A stretch of 64,000 bases of DNA from Bacteroidia bacterium. Lineage in GTDB: Bacteria > Bacteroidota > Bacteroidia > J057 > JANWXU01. This document shows, piece by piece, positions 40,115 to 50,842 of this stretch (its first letter is position 1; every line of letters begins with the position of its first letter). The stretch is taken from NCBI GenBank assembly GCA_025057395.1, contig JANWXU010000005.1, positions 1 to 64,000 of the forward strand. The letters run 5' to 3'. The notes below the pieces were generated by a model, which searched no databases, had not been told where the DNA came from, and saw only the letters and a list, made by a program, of their open reading frames with translations. The position numbers were made by a program, and so were the translations under genes.

Positions 40115-41382
40115 TGGCTGAAATTATTGAAATGCCTAAAATGACGGACACTATGACAGAGGGTGTCCTGGTGGCTTGGCATAAAAAGGTAGGTGATAAA
40201 GTAAAAGCAGGAGATATATTAGCTGAAGTAGAGACCGATAAGGCGACGATGGAATTGGAGTCTTACTTTGACGGGTATTTGTTATATATTGGTGTTGAAG
40301 CCGGAAGTACTGTAGCTATAGGTCAATTAGTAGCAATTATTGGTAAACAGGATGAAGATATTACGCCTATTTTAGAGAAATATTCCAAAAAAGTAGATAA
40401 GTCAACTGTAAGCCAAGAAGTAGCTGCAGAAGCTCCTATTTCCGCAGCAGCAGTAAATACTGCTCAACAAGCGCATTCGCAGGAGGTTTTAGTAGGTGCT
40501 ACGGTAGGGGTAGCCGTTGCTAGCGATGACAGAATCAAGGCTTCACCTTTGGCTAAGGCTTTGGCTAAGGAAAAGGGTATAGAACTTAGTTCGATTGTAG
40601 GTACAGGAGAGGGAGGAAGAATCATCAAAAGAGATATTGAAAGTTTTAAGCCTGCTGCTCCTATTATTGAAATGGTGCCTCCAGCGAGTGTGCTAGAAGC
40701 AGGCCCTTATGTAGATGTTCCACTAACACAGATGCGCAAAACGATAGCTCGCCGCTTAAGCGAAAGCAAGAATACTGCTCCGCACTACTACCTTACAATG
40801 GCTATTCGAATGGATAAGGCTGCTGAATTTCGGGAACAAATTAAAAATGATAGTGGAACTAAAATTTCCTACAACGATATGATTATCAAAGCGGCAGCCC
40901 TTGCCCTTAAAAAACATCCTAAGGTAAATGCCAGTTGGCTGGGAGAAAGTATACGGCAATATAATTATTACAATATTGGCATGGCTGTAGCTATGGAGGA
41001 GGGATTAATAGTTCCGGTGATAAAAAATGCTGATGCCAAAGGATTAATTGAAATTTCTAATGAGGCACGTCTTCTTTCTGAAAAAGCAAGAAATAAGCAA
41101 CTTCAGCCCCAGGAATATCAAGGCAATACTTTTACAATTTCTAATTTAGGAATGTACGGCATTGAGGAGTTTACGGCGATTATTAATCCTCCTGATGTTT
41201 GTATTTTAGCAGTAGGTGCTATTAACGAGCAACCTGTAGTTGAAAATGGCCAAATTACAATAGGAAAAATAATGAAAGTAACACTATCTTGTGATCATAG
41301 GGTGGTAGATGGTGCTGTAGGCTCTGAGTTTTTGCAAACTTTGAAATATCTTCTTGAAAATCCTATTCGAATGTTATTGTAA
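40114..41382 (+). CDS. pyruvate dehydrogenase complex dihydrolipoamide acetyltransferase (E2)
   Basis: Single lipoyl domain EIIEMPKMTDTMTEGVLVAWHKKVGDKVKAGDILAEVETDKATMELES; PSBD (ASPLAKALAKEKGIELSSIVGTGEGGRIIKRDIE); catalytic SCDHRVVDGAVG. Confidence 0.96.
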   Translation: MAEIIEMPKMTDTMTEGVLVAWHKKVGDKVKAGDILAEVETDKATMELESYFDGYLLYIGVEAGSTVAIGQLVAIIGKQDEDITPILEKYSKKVDKSTVSQEVAAEAPISAAAVNTAQQAHSQEVLVGATVGVAVASDDRIKASPLAKALAKEKGIELSSIVGTGEGGRIIKRDIESFKPAAPIIEMVPPASVLEAGPYVDVPLTQMRKTIARRLSESKNTAPHYYLTMAIRMDKAAEFREQIKNDSGTKISYNDMIIKAAALALKKHPKVNASWLGESIRQYNYYNIGMAVAMEEGLIVPVIKNADAKGLIEISNEARLLSEKARNKQLQPQEYQGNTFTISNLGMYGIEEFTAIINPPDVCILAVGAINEQPVVENGQITIGKIMKVTLSCDHRVVDGAVGSEFLQTLKYLLENPIRMLL

Positions 41383-41396
41383 AATTGGGGCTACTT

Positions 41397-41437
41397 AAAA
41401 AGATTGGGCTTTCCCTGGGAAAAGCTCAATCTTTTTT
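41397..41437. terminator. bidirectional intrinsic terminator between convergent genes
   Basis: AAAAAGATTGGGCTTTCCC-T-GGGAAAAGCTCAATCTTTTTT: near-perfect stem with A/T tracts on both sides, located between convergent E2 and J-domain-like ORFs. Confidence 0.85.
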
Positions 41438-41448
41438 AAGTTAGGTTG

Positions 41449-42474
41449 TTATGTAGTAATATGTAGTAATATCCATATTAACCTGGAGTCTCGAGTTTGT
41501 TTGTATTTTTCTAATATGGCTACTAGGTACTTTAAATAGTTTAAATCCTCTTGTAAGTCGTTTATAATGTAGCTGAATTTAGGTAGTCCGTTCTTTATAT
41601 TTTTATCAATTTGTTTAATAAGCCTTGCATCAGGACTTTTTTCCAAAGCTTTTTTTTGTTGATTTGCTTTTTTAATTTGTTTTTTCAAAAGTTCAATTTG
41701 GGTTATCAAAGTTTTAATTTTTTCTTCATTAATTTGTATGTTACTTTCTAGTAGTGCTTTTTTATTGATAATTGAATTGTGAGGTAATTCTTTTTCCAGA
41801 AGCAAAAGTAATTGAAAATTACCCTCGCGGTAAGCCTGGTTCAGTTTCTTCATAATTTCTTCATTTTTTCTAAGTAGCTGCTCGTTCCAAGCCCTATCTG
41901 GGTGAAAGTGATAAGCTAATTGTATGTATAATTTTCTAATCTCCTGTTTTTCTTCTAAGAAGCCTATTGAGGTAAAGTCGTCTTTGTTTCTTCTGATTTC
42001 TATATGAATCAGGGCACTACTTGCTATAGAGCAAAAAAGGGTTTGAGAAAAGGAATAGTTGAGTTCTTGCTGATTTTGCTGTGATTGGAATGAGAAATCG
42101 TAGTGGTTCTCTAATTCTACATTACTTTTGGGCAAAGACTCTTGTACTATATCCCAAATTTCATTGTGCCATAAGGATAGAAATTTTTTTAAAATAGATA
42201 CGTCGTGTTTGGAGGTTTGAGGATCTTCAATTATTTCATGCAACAGCGTTATCATCTTTTTGAAAAACACAGTTTTTTTTTCTAGGATTGTGTCTTCAAA
42301 AGCTTGCAGTTCGCGCTTTTCCGCTAAAATCCGCTCATTTAATTGGTTGATTGCACATAGAATGTGTTCAAGTTTTATATGAAGCCTTTTCTTTTGCTTG
42401 TTTAGGCTTATAAACTCCTTTTCTGTATTAGAGAGCTTTCTAGGAGTACTAGGGGGATTTTTATTCTTATTCAA
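41449..42474 (-). CDS. coiled-coil protein with a divergent J-domain (HPD) segment
   Basis: KLYIQLAYHFHPDRAWNEQLLRKNEEIMKKLNQAYREGN flanked by long coiled coils. Confidence 0.65.
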   Translation of the reverse strand: MNKNKNPPSTPRKLSNTEKEFISLNKQKKRLHIKLEHILCAINQLNERILAEKRELQAFEDTILEKKTVFFKKMITLLHEIIEDPQTSKHDVSILKKFLSLWHNEIWDIVQESLPKSNVELENHYDFSFQSQQNQQELNYSFSQTLFCSIASSALIHIEIRRNKDDFTSIGFLEEKQEIRKLYIQLAYHFHPDRAWNEQLLRKNEEIMKKLNQAYREGNFQLLLLLEKELPHNSIINKKALLESNIQINEEKIKTLITQIELLKKQIKKANQQKKALEKSPDARLIKQIDKNIKNGLPKFSYIINDLQEDLNYLKYLVAILEKYKQTRDSRLIWILLHITT

Positions 42475-42480
42475 TTTATG

Positions 42481-43023
42481 CTATTTTACGAGGTTGGATA
42501 ATGCTTTGAAGGGGGCAAGGGCAGAATCTTCACAGAGTTCAAAGAGTAAAGACTCGTAACTTGTAATTTGTATTCCATTATTAAGAAGGCGGAGACGGCT
42601 AATATTTTTATCACTTTTTTTTCTGCTACTTACACAGTCCCAAATTACAAATACTTCGTACCCCATAAGCTTGCAATCTAAGGCGGTTTGTAATACGCAT
42701 ACATGAGCTTCAATACCCATTAATAAAAGGGTTTTCTGGGGCTGTTGCTGTAAATATTCTAAAAAAGTTTTATCTCTAGCACAACTAAAGGTAGTTTTCT
42801 CAAATTTAGGATAACCATTTATTAAGCTTTCTAAAGAACTAATGGTACTACCTAGCCCTCGAGGGTATTGTTCAGTAACAATAATAGGAATTTCGAAAAG
42901 TTGTAAGCCCTGTAAAGCAATAGTTATATTTTTTAATAGTTTTGTATGCTTATAAATATGGGGAAATAGTCGTTCCTGTACATCAATAAGTAAAGCTAAG
43001 CAGTTTTGTTTTTCTAATTTCAT
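42481..43023 (-). CDS. isochorismatase family hydrolase
   Basis: CLALLIDVQERLFPHI…VTEQYPRGLGSTISSL…LLMGIEAHVCVLQTALDCKLMGYEVFVIWDCVSSRK. Confidence 0.92.
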   Translation of the reverse strand: MKLEKQNCLALLIDVQERLFPHIYKHTKLLKNITIALQGLQLFEIPIIVTEQYPRGLGSTISSLESLINGYPKFEKTTFSCARDKTFLEYLQQQPQKTLLLMGIEAHVCVLQTALDCKLMGYEVFVIWDCVSSRKKSDKNISRLRLLNNGIQITSYESLLFELCEDSALAPFKALSNLVK

Positions 43024-46000
43024 ATGAAATATCCCTTTTGTAGCGCATTAATTATATCCTTATTTTTAGTTTTTTGCAAGGCTCAAGATAAGACGGTTTT
43101 TCCAATTAGCAAATACAATACTTCACAAAATCCATATTATTGGAAAAATAAACTTCCTTACCCGGGCTATTGGCAACAGGATGTGCATTACACCATTCGT
43201 GCTCGGTTAGATGTGGAAGCAGAAGTAATTATTGGTTCTGAAGAGTTAGTCTATTGGAATAATTCCCCTGATACGCTTCATAGAGTATATTTTCATTTAT
43301 ACCAAAATGCTTTTATTAAAGATAGCTATTATTATCAATTACAGCTAGCTAATGACCAAAAACCTATTCTTAGCTATTATGAAAAAAACGGAAAAGGAAT
43401 AGAAGTTCTAAAAATAGCATATAATGATAAGGCCATAAATTATAAGGTCGATAATACTATCTTAAAAATAGACTTGCCGCACCCAATTTTGCCTCAGAGC
43501 CAGGCACGGTTCAAAATAGAATTTCGTACCTACTTTGGTAGAGGCAGTCAGCGAAGACGTATGAAGGTGTTTGATGTACCCGAAATTCAAAAAGATGGAA
43601 GTACAAAGTTGGTAAAACACTTTGATGTAGTCCATTGGTACCCTAGAATTTGTGTATATGATAGAAAATTTCGTTGGTGTACAGACCAACACTTAAGTCG
43701 TGAATTTTACGGGGACTTTGGAACTTACGATGTGGCAATCACCCTGCCTAATAACTACATATTGGATGGAACAGGAGAACTATTGAACGAGCAAGAAGTA
43801 CTTCCTTTTGAGCTTAAGCAAAAGCTACATATTAATAACTTTAAGCATAAAAAGATAGGAACCCCCGCCCAACAAATAATTGTGCCTGATGGTACTCAAA
43901 AAACTTGGTATTTTCATGCAGAAAATGTACATGATTTTGCCTTTACTGCTGACCCTACTTATCGCATAGATGAGGTAAATTTTAACGGTGTTCGTTGTAT
44001 TGCTTTAGCTAGAGAAGAAAATGCCGCAGGATGGCAAGATGCTGCACAAATTAACGCTAAATGTATAAGTATTTTTAGCAAAGATATTGGTCCTTACATC
44101 TATCCTAAAATGATTGTTGCTGATGCCAAAGATGGTATGGAATATCCTATGCTTACGCTCGATGGGGGAATATCTCCTACTTATACTTCACTTTTGGCGC
44201 ACGAAATTGGACATAATTGGTTTTTTGGAATGATTGGAAATAATGAAACTTACCGTGCCTTTCTGGATGAAGGCTTTACGCAGTTTTTAACAGCTTGGGC
44301 TTTGATTAAACTAGTAGGACCTAATAACGACCCAGAATATCCTAAAAAAGACTCTCGGTATACTGAAGTATTCTATGGTTATTTAAAAGCTGCTAGGGCA
44401 GGGGAAGATGGTTTCCTTAATACACATTCCGATATGTTCCATGGCGCCTTGGGTCACGGAGGCGGCTATGGACAGGTCTACTTCAAAACCGCTACTATGC
44501 TCTACAATTTGCAGTATTTACTGGGTGATAAACTTTTTTTAGAAGCTATGCAATTTTATTTTAAGCGTTGGCAAATTGCACATCCTTACCCCGAAGACTT
44601 TCGCCAAGCTATTATCGACTACACGAAGGTTGATTTGAATTGGTTTTTTGACCAATGGTTAGAAACTGACAAAGTGATTGATTACTCAATTTCTTATTTT
44701 CATCGAAGACAAAAAGGACGGGAGGCAAAAATTAAGTTTCAAAGAAAAGGTAGGATGCAAATGCCCATTGATTTTTGTGCAATTTTGAAAAATGGAGACA
44801 CTTTGCACTATACCATTCCTAATACCGATTTTATAAAGGCTGATAAAAATAGGATAATATTACCCAAGTGGTATGGTTGGGATAAAATTAATCCTAGGTA
44901 TACTACTGTAATTCAAGCGCCAGCTCCAATCAAAAAAGTTATTATAGACCCTACTCTAAGACTTGCTGATATAAATCGTTTGGATAATGTAGCTGGTGAG
45001 TTTTTCATAAAACAAACGCAATGGCATTTTATGAAAAAAGATTTTAGCATGCCGCCCTGGGATAAATATCTTGTAAATATACATCCAAATTTATGGTGGA
45101 ATGGTTTTGCGGGCTTGCACCCAGGAGTTACTCTTAAAGGAAGTTATATGAATGATGCTCATAGATTGCGGCTCAGCATTTGGTTCAATACTGGAGTAGG
45201 GCAAACAGTTAATCCCTTAAATGCTAATTCTGAAAGGTATAGTGCTTATTATCATAAAGTAAGCATTTTAGGGGCTTATGTAACGCCCTTTGCTCTTTTA
45301 GGTAAAGGAACAGAGTGCAAATTAAGCGGTGAGTTTCGAGATGGCTTGCAAGTTTACTATGTAGGTTTGGAAAGAAGGTTATTTTATCGTCCTGCTCAAA
45401 CTAATACCATTCATAAGGTTTATGCTCGCTATAAGTATATGTATCGAGAAAAAGTAGAGTGGGCCGACTATTTAATTTATCCTGATTTTTGGAGTATTAA
45501 TAAGGTTAATAGTACTGTTGCTTTGGGTATTAGTAGTCAATTTCAAGAAGAAAGTTTGAATTTAGAACTTAGAACTACAGGTCCTGCTAGTGATTTTAGT
45601 TTTGCTATCATAAATTTAGAAGCCAAGGGACAAGCTTCTTACTTTAAAAATAAGCTTCAGTTTCGTTTTCGTTTTTTTGCTCAGTATGCAGATGGTATCC
45701 TTCCTTTTGAATCTAGTTTATTTTTAGCCCATGCTAACCCTGAAACAATGGCGGAAAATGATTTTTTTAGAGCTAGAGGCTTTTTTCCGGATGCATGGGT
45801 GCGTAATGAGGGAGGTATACGAATGAACCATATTCAATATGGAGGAGGCTTAAATTTAAGAGGCTACACAGGAATTTGGAGTACTTTTGAAAAAGATAAT
45901 GTGCGCTATGCTTCTTTTGTAGGTAATAATGGCTTTGCACTTAATTATGAGCTGTATTTTGATAGATTATTTGTGTTTCGTCCTAGATATTTGTCAAGCT

Positions 46001-46266
46001 TTATTAATATCCAAACTTATTTGTTCTATGATATAGGAGCCATTGGTCATAGTAAATTTTCAGTGGGGTGGGACGAAGTAGTTTTTGATAAGATCAAAAG
46101 TAATGCAGGAGTTGGATTAGTTTTAAACATAAAAGCTATCAATTTAGCTCTCGAGAAGCAAAATTTAGCTATTCGTTTAGATTTTCCTTTTGTAGTGAGC
46201 CATCCGTTGGCGGGTGAAGAAGAGATTAAATTTCGCTGGATTTTGGGAATAGGAAAATGTTTTTAA
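43024..46266 (+). CDS. M1 family metallopeptidase with long C-terminal extension
   Basis: HEIGHNWFFGMIGNNETYRAFLDEGFTQFLTAW zinc motif; N-terminal M1 beta domain; ~450 aa beta-rich C-terminal region. Confidence 0.92.
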   Translation: MKYPFCSALIISLFLVFCKAQDKTVFPISKYNTSQNPYYWKNKLPYPGYWQQDVHYTIRARLDVEAEVIIGSEELVYWNNSPDTLHRVYFHLYQNAFIKDSYYYQLQLANDQKPILSYYEKNGKGIEVLKIAYNDKAINYKVDNTILKIDLPHPILPQSQARFKIEFRTYFGRGSQRRRMKVFDVPEIQKDGSTKLVKHFDVVHWYPRICVYDRKFRWCTDQHLSREFYGDFGTYDVAITLPNNYILDGTGELLNEQEVLPFELKQKLHINNFKHKKIGTPAQQIIVPDGTQKTWYFHAENVHDFAFTADPTYRIDEVNFNGVRCIALAREENAAGWQDAAQINAKCISIFSKDIGPYIYPKMIVADAKDGMEYPMLTLDGGISPTYTSLLAHEIGHNWFFGMIGNNETYRAFLDEGFTQFLTAWALIKLVGPNNDPEYPKKDSRYTEVFYGYLKAARAGEDGFLNTHSDMFHGALGHGGGYGQVYFKTATMLYNLQYLLGDKLFLEAMQFYFKRWQIAHPYPEDFRQAIIDYTKVDLNWFFDQWLETDKVIDYSISYFHRRQKGREAKIKFQRKGRMQMPIDFCAILKNGDTLHYTIPNTDFIKADKNRIILPKWYGWDKINPRYTTVIQAPAPIKKVIIDPTLRLADINRLDNVAGEFFIKQTQWHFMKKDFSMPPWDKYLVNIHPNLWWNGFAGLHPGVTLKGSYMNDAHRLRLSIWFNTGVGQTVNPLNANSERYSAYYHKVSILGAYVTPFALLGKGTECKLSGEFRDGLQVYYVGLERRLFYRPAQTNTIHKVYARYKYMYREKVEWADYLIYPDFWSINKVNSTVALGISSQFQEESLNLELRTTGPASDFSFAIINLEAKGQASYFKNKLQFRFRFFAQYADGILPFESSLFLAHANPETMAENDFFRARGFFPDAWVRNEGGIRMNHIQYGGGLNLRGYTGIWSTFEKDNVRYASFVGNNGFALNYELYFDRLFVFRPRYLSSFINIQTYLFYDIGAIGHSKFSVGWDEVVFDKIKSNAGVGLVLNIKAINLALEKQNLAIRLDFPFVVSHPLAGEEEIKFRWILGIGKCF

Positions 46267-46269
46267 GAT

Positions 46270-47391
46270 TTGTACCCAGGCAAAGCAAGTTGCAACCGTG
46301 ATTGTAATTATATTTGTTGTAAGTGTATGAAATATATTTGCATCCTTGCTTTGCTTTTGGAGTATAGTATAAGTGTTTTTGCTCAAATAGGGGGGCGCAA
46401 TATCTTTGATTTTCTACGTCTTCCTCCTAATGCTCTGACAGCTGCCTTGGGAGGAACTGTTGTTTCGCTTCAAGATAGAGCCAGCTATGCACTACAAAAT
46501 CCTGCTGCTCTTCATGATAGTGCCCATACTCATTTGAATTTTAGTATTCATGATTTTATTGGAGACTTATCCTATGGAACAGTTGCTTATGCTCATAGTA
46601 TACCAGAGGTGGGAAACTTTCAAATGGGGATCCAATATTTTCATTATGGTACTTTTCAAGGAGCAGATGTTTTTGGCAATTTGCAAAGTACTTTTACAGC
46701 CAACGACTTAGCTTTTATTGTAGGAACAAGTCGAACGTGGGGTAAGTTTAGTGCAGGAGCCAATTTTAAACTAATTCATAGTGCGTTCGCTTACCAGAGC
46801 CTTTGGGGAATTACTGTAGATTTTGGAGGTATGTATACTAATTTGTCTAAAGGTTTAGGAATAGGTTGTGTATTTAGAAATTTAGGTTTTCAATTAAATA
46901 GTCTAGCGGGAGAAAGATATAGCTTGCCGTTTGAAATATTGTTAGGTATTAGCCAAAGAGTACCCCATACTCCTTTTCGCATAAGCCTAACTTTAACGAA
47001 TTTGCAGCAGCCTAGATTAGTTAAAAATGATGAGGTTCAACCTATCCAATATGATTTGACTGGCAAGCCTATTCCGCCTCCTAATAGAACCGTAGATAAT
47101 ATTTTTAGACATTGCATTTGGGGACTGGAGCTACTTTTACACCGGAACTTCCATATTCGAGTAAGTTACAACCATCAGCGCAGACAAGAACTAAAGGCCG
47201 CGGAACAAACTTTTAGTTTTCATGGCTTTTCTTTAGGAGCAGGCATAAAAATTAACAGGTTTTTTCTAGACTATGCTTATTCAGGCTATCATTCTTTTGC
47301 TAATGCCCATTTTTTTACTATAACTACTTCCATACAAGCTTTTAGAAAAAGAAAGGGGGAAACTACCGAGAGCAAAGGGGAAAATAAATAA
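46270..47391 (+). CDS. porQ: type IX secretion system protein PorQ (probable start 46327)
   Basis: QIGGRNIFDFLRLPPNALTAALGGTVVSLQDRASYALQNPAAL…; beta-barrel. Confidence 0.9.
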   Translation: MYPGKASCNRDCNYICCKCMKYICILALLLEYSISVFAQIGGRNIFDFLRLPPNALTAALGGTVVSLQDRASYALQNPAALHDSAHTHLNFSIHDFIGDLSYGTVAYAHSIPEVGNFQMGIQYFHYGTFQGADVFGNLQSTFTANDLAFIVGTSRTWGKFSAGANFKLIHSAFAYQSLWGITVDFGGMYTNLSKGLGIGCVFRNLGFQLNSLAGERYSLPFEILLGISQRVPHTPFRISLTLTNLQQPRLVKNDEVQPIQYDLTGKPIPPPNRTVDNIFRHCIWGLELLLHRNFHIRVSYNHQRRQELKAAEQTFSFHGFSLGAGIKINRFFLDYAYSGYHSFANAHFFTITTSIQAFRKRKGETTESKGENK

Positions 47392-48754
47392 TTTTTTGTA
47401 GATTTTCAGGTTTGTGAATATAATCATATAAAATATATTCAATATCAGGAGAATTTTGTTTTTGGGGTATTAGAGCTTGAGCTTCTTCTAGAGAAGAAAT
47501 GACAGCATCTTCATCTTGAGAAATAAACCGATACCCCCAGTATTCACCATTTACTACTAATACAATTGCTTTTTCTGTATTATTTCTGCCATCTTCGATA
47601 ATCATAAAACTCCCCTCTAATGTTTTACGGCGCAGTACTTGAGAAATTCTTTGATTATAACTTTCTGGATTTTCTTCCTGAATACAAGCTCCTAAACATT
47701 GACGAAGTTGGCGCCGAAAACAAGGAGTTTTTGTAATAGTAGTAGAATTAATTTTATGTAAACACAATTGGTACTTTTGAACTATTTTATCTAAGTAATT
47801 ATAAGCTGCTTTTTTATTTACAAAAAAGCGGATAGGAGGAGGAAGGCGCTTTTTTATCTTTTGGATGGATAGGCATAAGTAGCCTAAGGAGTCAGTTTCT
47901 ACATACAAGCCATACTCGAAAGAAATTTGCTTTTGGGCAATATTACATTCGGGCTTAAATTTTTTAATCTCTTCTGCTTCCAACAATTGAGCAATTAGGT
48001 CACTTCCGGTAAGTTGGAATTCAATATTATAAATTTGACTTTTAAGAAGAAATGTTTTTCGAGAATTAGTACTAAAATGCTGGTTTACTCTTTTTTTAAT
48101 ATTATTAGACTTTCCTATGTAAATAGGTTCACCGTGCCTATCTAAGAAGTAATAAACACCAGGCTTTTCGGGTAAGTTTGTGTATACTTCTAAGGGTAAA
48201 TTGGGCGGTAACTGGGAGATTTTCAAAAAATCTAATACTATTCTTTCAAAATTTTCTTTGGCATTTGCTTTTAGTAGAGTTAGTAGGGCAGCTGTTGCTT
48301 CTGCGTCGCCTTCAGCTCTGTGTCGATTATAAACTTTTATATTAAGATTTTCACACAAAGTGCCTAAGCTATACGAAGAGTAGCCTGGAATAATTTTTCT
48401 ACTGAGTCTTACAGTACAAATTTTTTCGCGGCTAAATTCTAAGCCAATTCTTGCAAACTCTGCTTTTAGAAAGTTATAGTCAAAATGGGCATTATGGGCA
48501 ACAAATATTTTATCTTGGGTTAATTTTTGAATAATAGGAGCTACCTCAATAAACTTAGGCGCATCCTTGACCATTTCATCTGTAATTTTGGTAAGAGCGG
48601 TGATAAAAAGGGGAATCTCTCTTTCAGGATTAATTAAGGTAGACCATTTATTTATAATTTTATTACCATCGTGATGGAGAATAGCAATTTCAATAATCCT
48701 ATCATAATTAGAAGAGGTACCAGTTGTTTCGATATCCACAATAGCAAACTCCAT
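47363..48754 (-). CDS. DnaQ-like exonuclease / GIY-YIG (UvrC/Cho-like) fusion protein
   Basis: FAIVDIETTGTSSNYDRIIEIAIL…VAHNAHFDYNFLKAEF…HRAEGDAEATAALL, then LPEKPGVYYFLDRHGEPIYIGKSNNIKKRVNQHF. Confidence 0.93.
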   Translation of the reverse strand: MEFAIVDIETTGTSSNYDRIIEIAILHHDGNKIINKWSTLINPEREIPLFITALTKITDEMVKDAPKFIEVAPIIQKLTQDKIFVAHNAHFDYNFLKAEFARIGLEFSREKICTVRLSRKIIPGYSSYSLGTLCENLNIKVYNRHRAEGDAEATAALLTLLKANAKENFERIVLDFLKISQLPPNLPLEVYTNLPEKPGVYYFLDRHGEPIYIGKSNNIKKRVNQHFSTNSRKTFLLKSQIYNIEFQLTGSDLIAQLLEAEEIKKFKPECNIAQKQISFEYGLYVETDSLGYLCLSIQKIKKRLPPPIRFFVNKKAAYNYLDKIVQKYQLCLHKINSTTITKTPCFRRQLRQCLGACIQEENPESYNQRISQVLRRKTLEGSFMIIEDGRNNTEKAIVLVVNGEYWGYRFISQDEDAVISSLEEAQALIPQKQNSPDIEYILYDYIHKPENLQKIIYFPLCSR

Positions 48755-48821
48755 TTCAAGGATTATTTTGGGGGCTTGGGTTCAATGCATGGGAATAAAG
48801 CTTTCTTAGGCTTGCTACCAC

Positions 48822-50093
48822 CTAAGAAGCATTTTTTAATCTAGATAATCCTGCTTTTTGGTATTGCATTTGTGCATACTCGCGCGTGACCTCAAAAACT
48901 TTAGGTGGGTTTTCTAAACTGGGTAGCTCATACATTAAGTCTGTCATGATGGTTTCTAGGATAGAACGTAAGCCTCTTGCGCCGAGCTTCAATTCAATAG
49001 CTTTATCTACGACAAAATCTAGCATGTCGTCTGAAAATCTGAGTTCAATGCCCTCATACTCCATCAGTTTAGTATATTGTGCCAAAAGGGCATTTTTAGG
49101 CTCGGTGAGAATCATGCGCAGGGCTTTTCTATCGAGAGGGTCAAGGGCAGCTAGAATAGGGAGGCGACCAATTAGTTCAGGAATAAGGCCAAACTTTCGT
49201 AAGTCTTCAGGTTGAACAAATTGAAGAATATTGTTATTAGAGAGTTCTAATTTTTCATGGATATTACCAAAGCCTATGGTATGGACATCTAACCTACGAG
49301 CAATAATTTTCTGAAGACCATCGAAAGCACCACCACAAATGAATAGGATATTAGTAGTATCGACTTTTATGTATGCTTGCTCAGGGTGCTTGCGTCCTCC
49401 TTTAGGAGGAACGTTTGCTTCAGTGCCTTCTAAAATTTTTAAGAGTGCTTGCTGTACCCCTTCTCCACTTACATCGCGGGTAATAGAAGGATTATCTGAC
49501 TTTCTAGCAATTTTATCAATTTCATCAATATATACGATTCCTTTTTCGGCTTTTTGTACATCATAATCTGCTGCTTGTAGAAGACGAACTAAAATATTTT
49601 CTACATCCTCTCCTACATAGCCTGCTTCTGTAAGTACTGTGGCATCTGCAATGCAAAAAGGCACGTCTAAGATGCGAGCAATGGTTCTAGCCATTAATGT
49701 TTTGCCCGTACCCGTTTCTCCAATTAGGAGAATATTACTTTTTTCAAGATCGATATCTCCTTTTTTTTGCGTTTGCATATGGGCAAGCCTTTTATAATGG
49801 TTATAGACGGCAACGGATAAAATTTTTTTTGCATGGTCTTGCCCAATAATGTATTCATCGAGGTGCTGCTTTATTATTTGAGGGCGGAATTTTTTAAAGT
49901 CAAAAATAGACTTAAATTTATTTTTTCTCTTTTCTTCTACAAGTAGGGCATTAGCATATTCAATACAGGAGTTGCAGATATATGCGTTATCAAGGCCTGC
50001 AATCATCAGTTCTACATCGTTACTTGTTCTGCCGCAAAAAGAACAGTGAGGGAGTAAATTGCTACTTCCTCCCTCATTTCTATATTTTGCCAT
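48822..50093 (-). CDS. clpX: ATP-dependent Clp protease ATP-binding subunit ClpX
   Basis: Zn finger [17 protein letters not shown]…[60 protein letters not shown]. Confidence 0.97.
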   Translation of the reverse strand: MAKYRNEGGSSNLLPHCSFCGRTSNDVELMIAGLDNAYICNSCIEYANALLVEEKRKNKFKSIFDFKKFRPQIIKQHLDEYIIGQDHAKKILSVAVYNHYKRLAHMQTQKKGDIDLEKSNILLIGETGTGKTLMARTIARILDVPFCIADATVLTEAGYVGEDVENILVRLLQAADYDVQKAEKGIVYIDEIDKIARKSDNPSITRDVSGEGVQQALLKILEGTEANVPPKGGRKHPEQAYIKVDTTNILFICGGAFDGLQKIIARRLDVHTIGFGNIHEKLELSNNNILQFVQPEDLRKFGLIPELIGRLPILAALDPLDRKALRMILTEPKNALLAQYTKLMEYEGIELRFSDDMLDFVVDKAIELKLGARGLRSILETIMTDLMYELPSLENPPKVFEVTREYAQMQYQKAGLSRLKNAS

Positions 50094-50099
50094 AAAAAT

Positions 50100-50810
50100 T
50101 TATTCTGAGGATTTACGAGCTTTCAGGGAGTTGGTTAGTACTTCGTCTATAATTCCATATTCTTTTGCTTCTTGAGCAATCATCCAATAATCACGGTCAG
50201 CATCTTTCCAAATTTTATCAAAAGTTTGCCCCGTATGAAGGGAGAGTATATTATAGAGTTCTGTTTTAATTTTTCGTATTTGTTCGGCTACAATTTCCAC
50301 GTCAGAAGCCTGTCCCTGTGCTCCTCCTAGCGGCTGGTGAATCATTATACGAGCATGAGGTAAAGCCATTCTTTTTTTAGGGGAGCCTGCTGCCAGCAGA
50401 ATAGCTGCCATCGAGGCTGCTATCCCGGTACAAACAGTAGAGATTTCGGGGGCTACATGTTGCATAACATCATACATTCCTAGCCCTGCGTACACTGAAC
50501 CTCCCGGAGAGTTAATATATATGGAAATATCTCTTTTGGGGTCTACCGATTGCATATATAGCAATTGTGCATTTATTACATTAGCTATATAATCGTCGAT
50601 AGGAGTTCCCAAAAAAATAATCCTCTCCATCATCAATCTTGAAAATACATCTAATGCTGCAATATTGGATTGCCGCTCCTCCAAGATATAAGGCGTAAAG
50701 CTTAATATATCAGGATAATGAGTTTTGCTAATATATTGATATAAATATATACTGCTTAGACCTATATGTCGTGTAGCAAATTTTTCAAAATCTTTTAGGT
50801 AGTTATTCAT
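50100..50810 (-). CDS. clpP: ATP-dependent Clp protease proteolytic subunit ClpP
   Basis: MMERIIFLGTPIDDYIANVINAQLLYM…CTGIAASMAAILLAAGSPKKRMALPHARIMIHQPLGGAQGQASDVEI. Confidence 0.97.
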   Translation of the reverse strand: MNNYLKDFEKFATRHIGLSSIYLYQYISKTHYPDILSFTPYILEERQSNIAALDVFSRLMMERIIFLGTPIDDYIANVINAQLLYMQSVDPKRDISIYINSPGGSVYAGLGMYDVMQHVAPEISTVCTGIAASMAAILLAAGSPKKRMALPHARIMIHQPLGGAQGQASDVEIVAEQIRKIKTELYNILSLHTGQTFDKIWKDADRDYWMIAQEAKEYGIIDEVLTNSLKARKSSE

Positions 50811-50842
50811 TATTCATCTAATAAAAATAAGTTTTATAAAAG

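Noticed and set aside
48886-49566. Plus-strand ORFs opposite clpX
   Set aside because: Antisense to conserved clpX; Ser-rich shadow translations.
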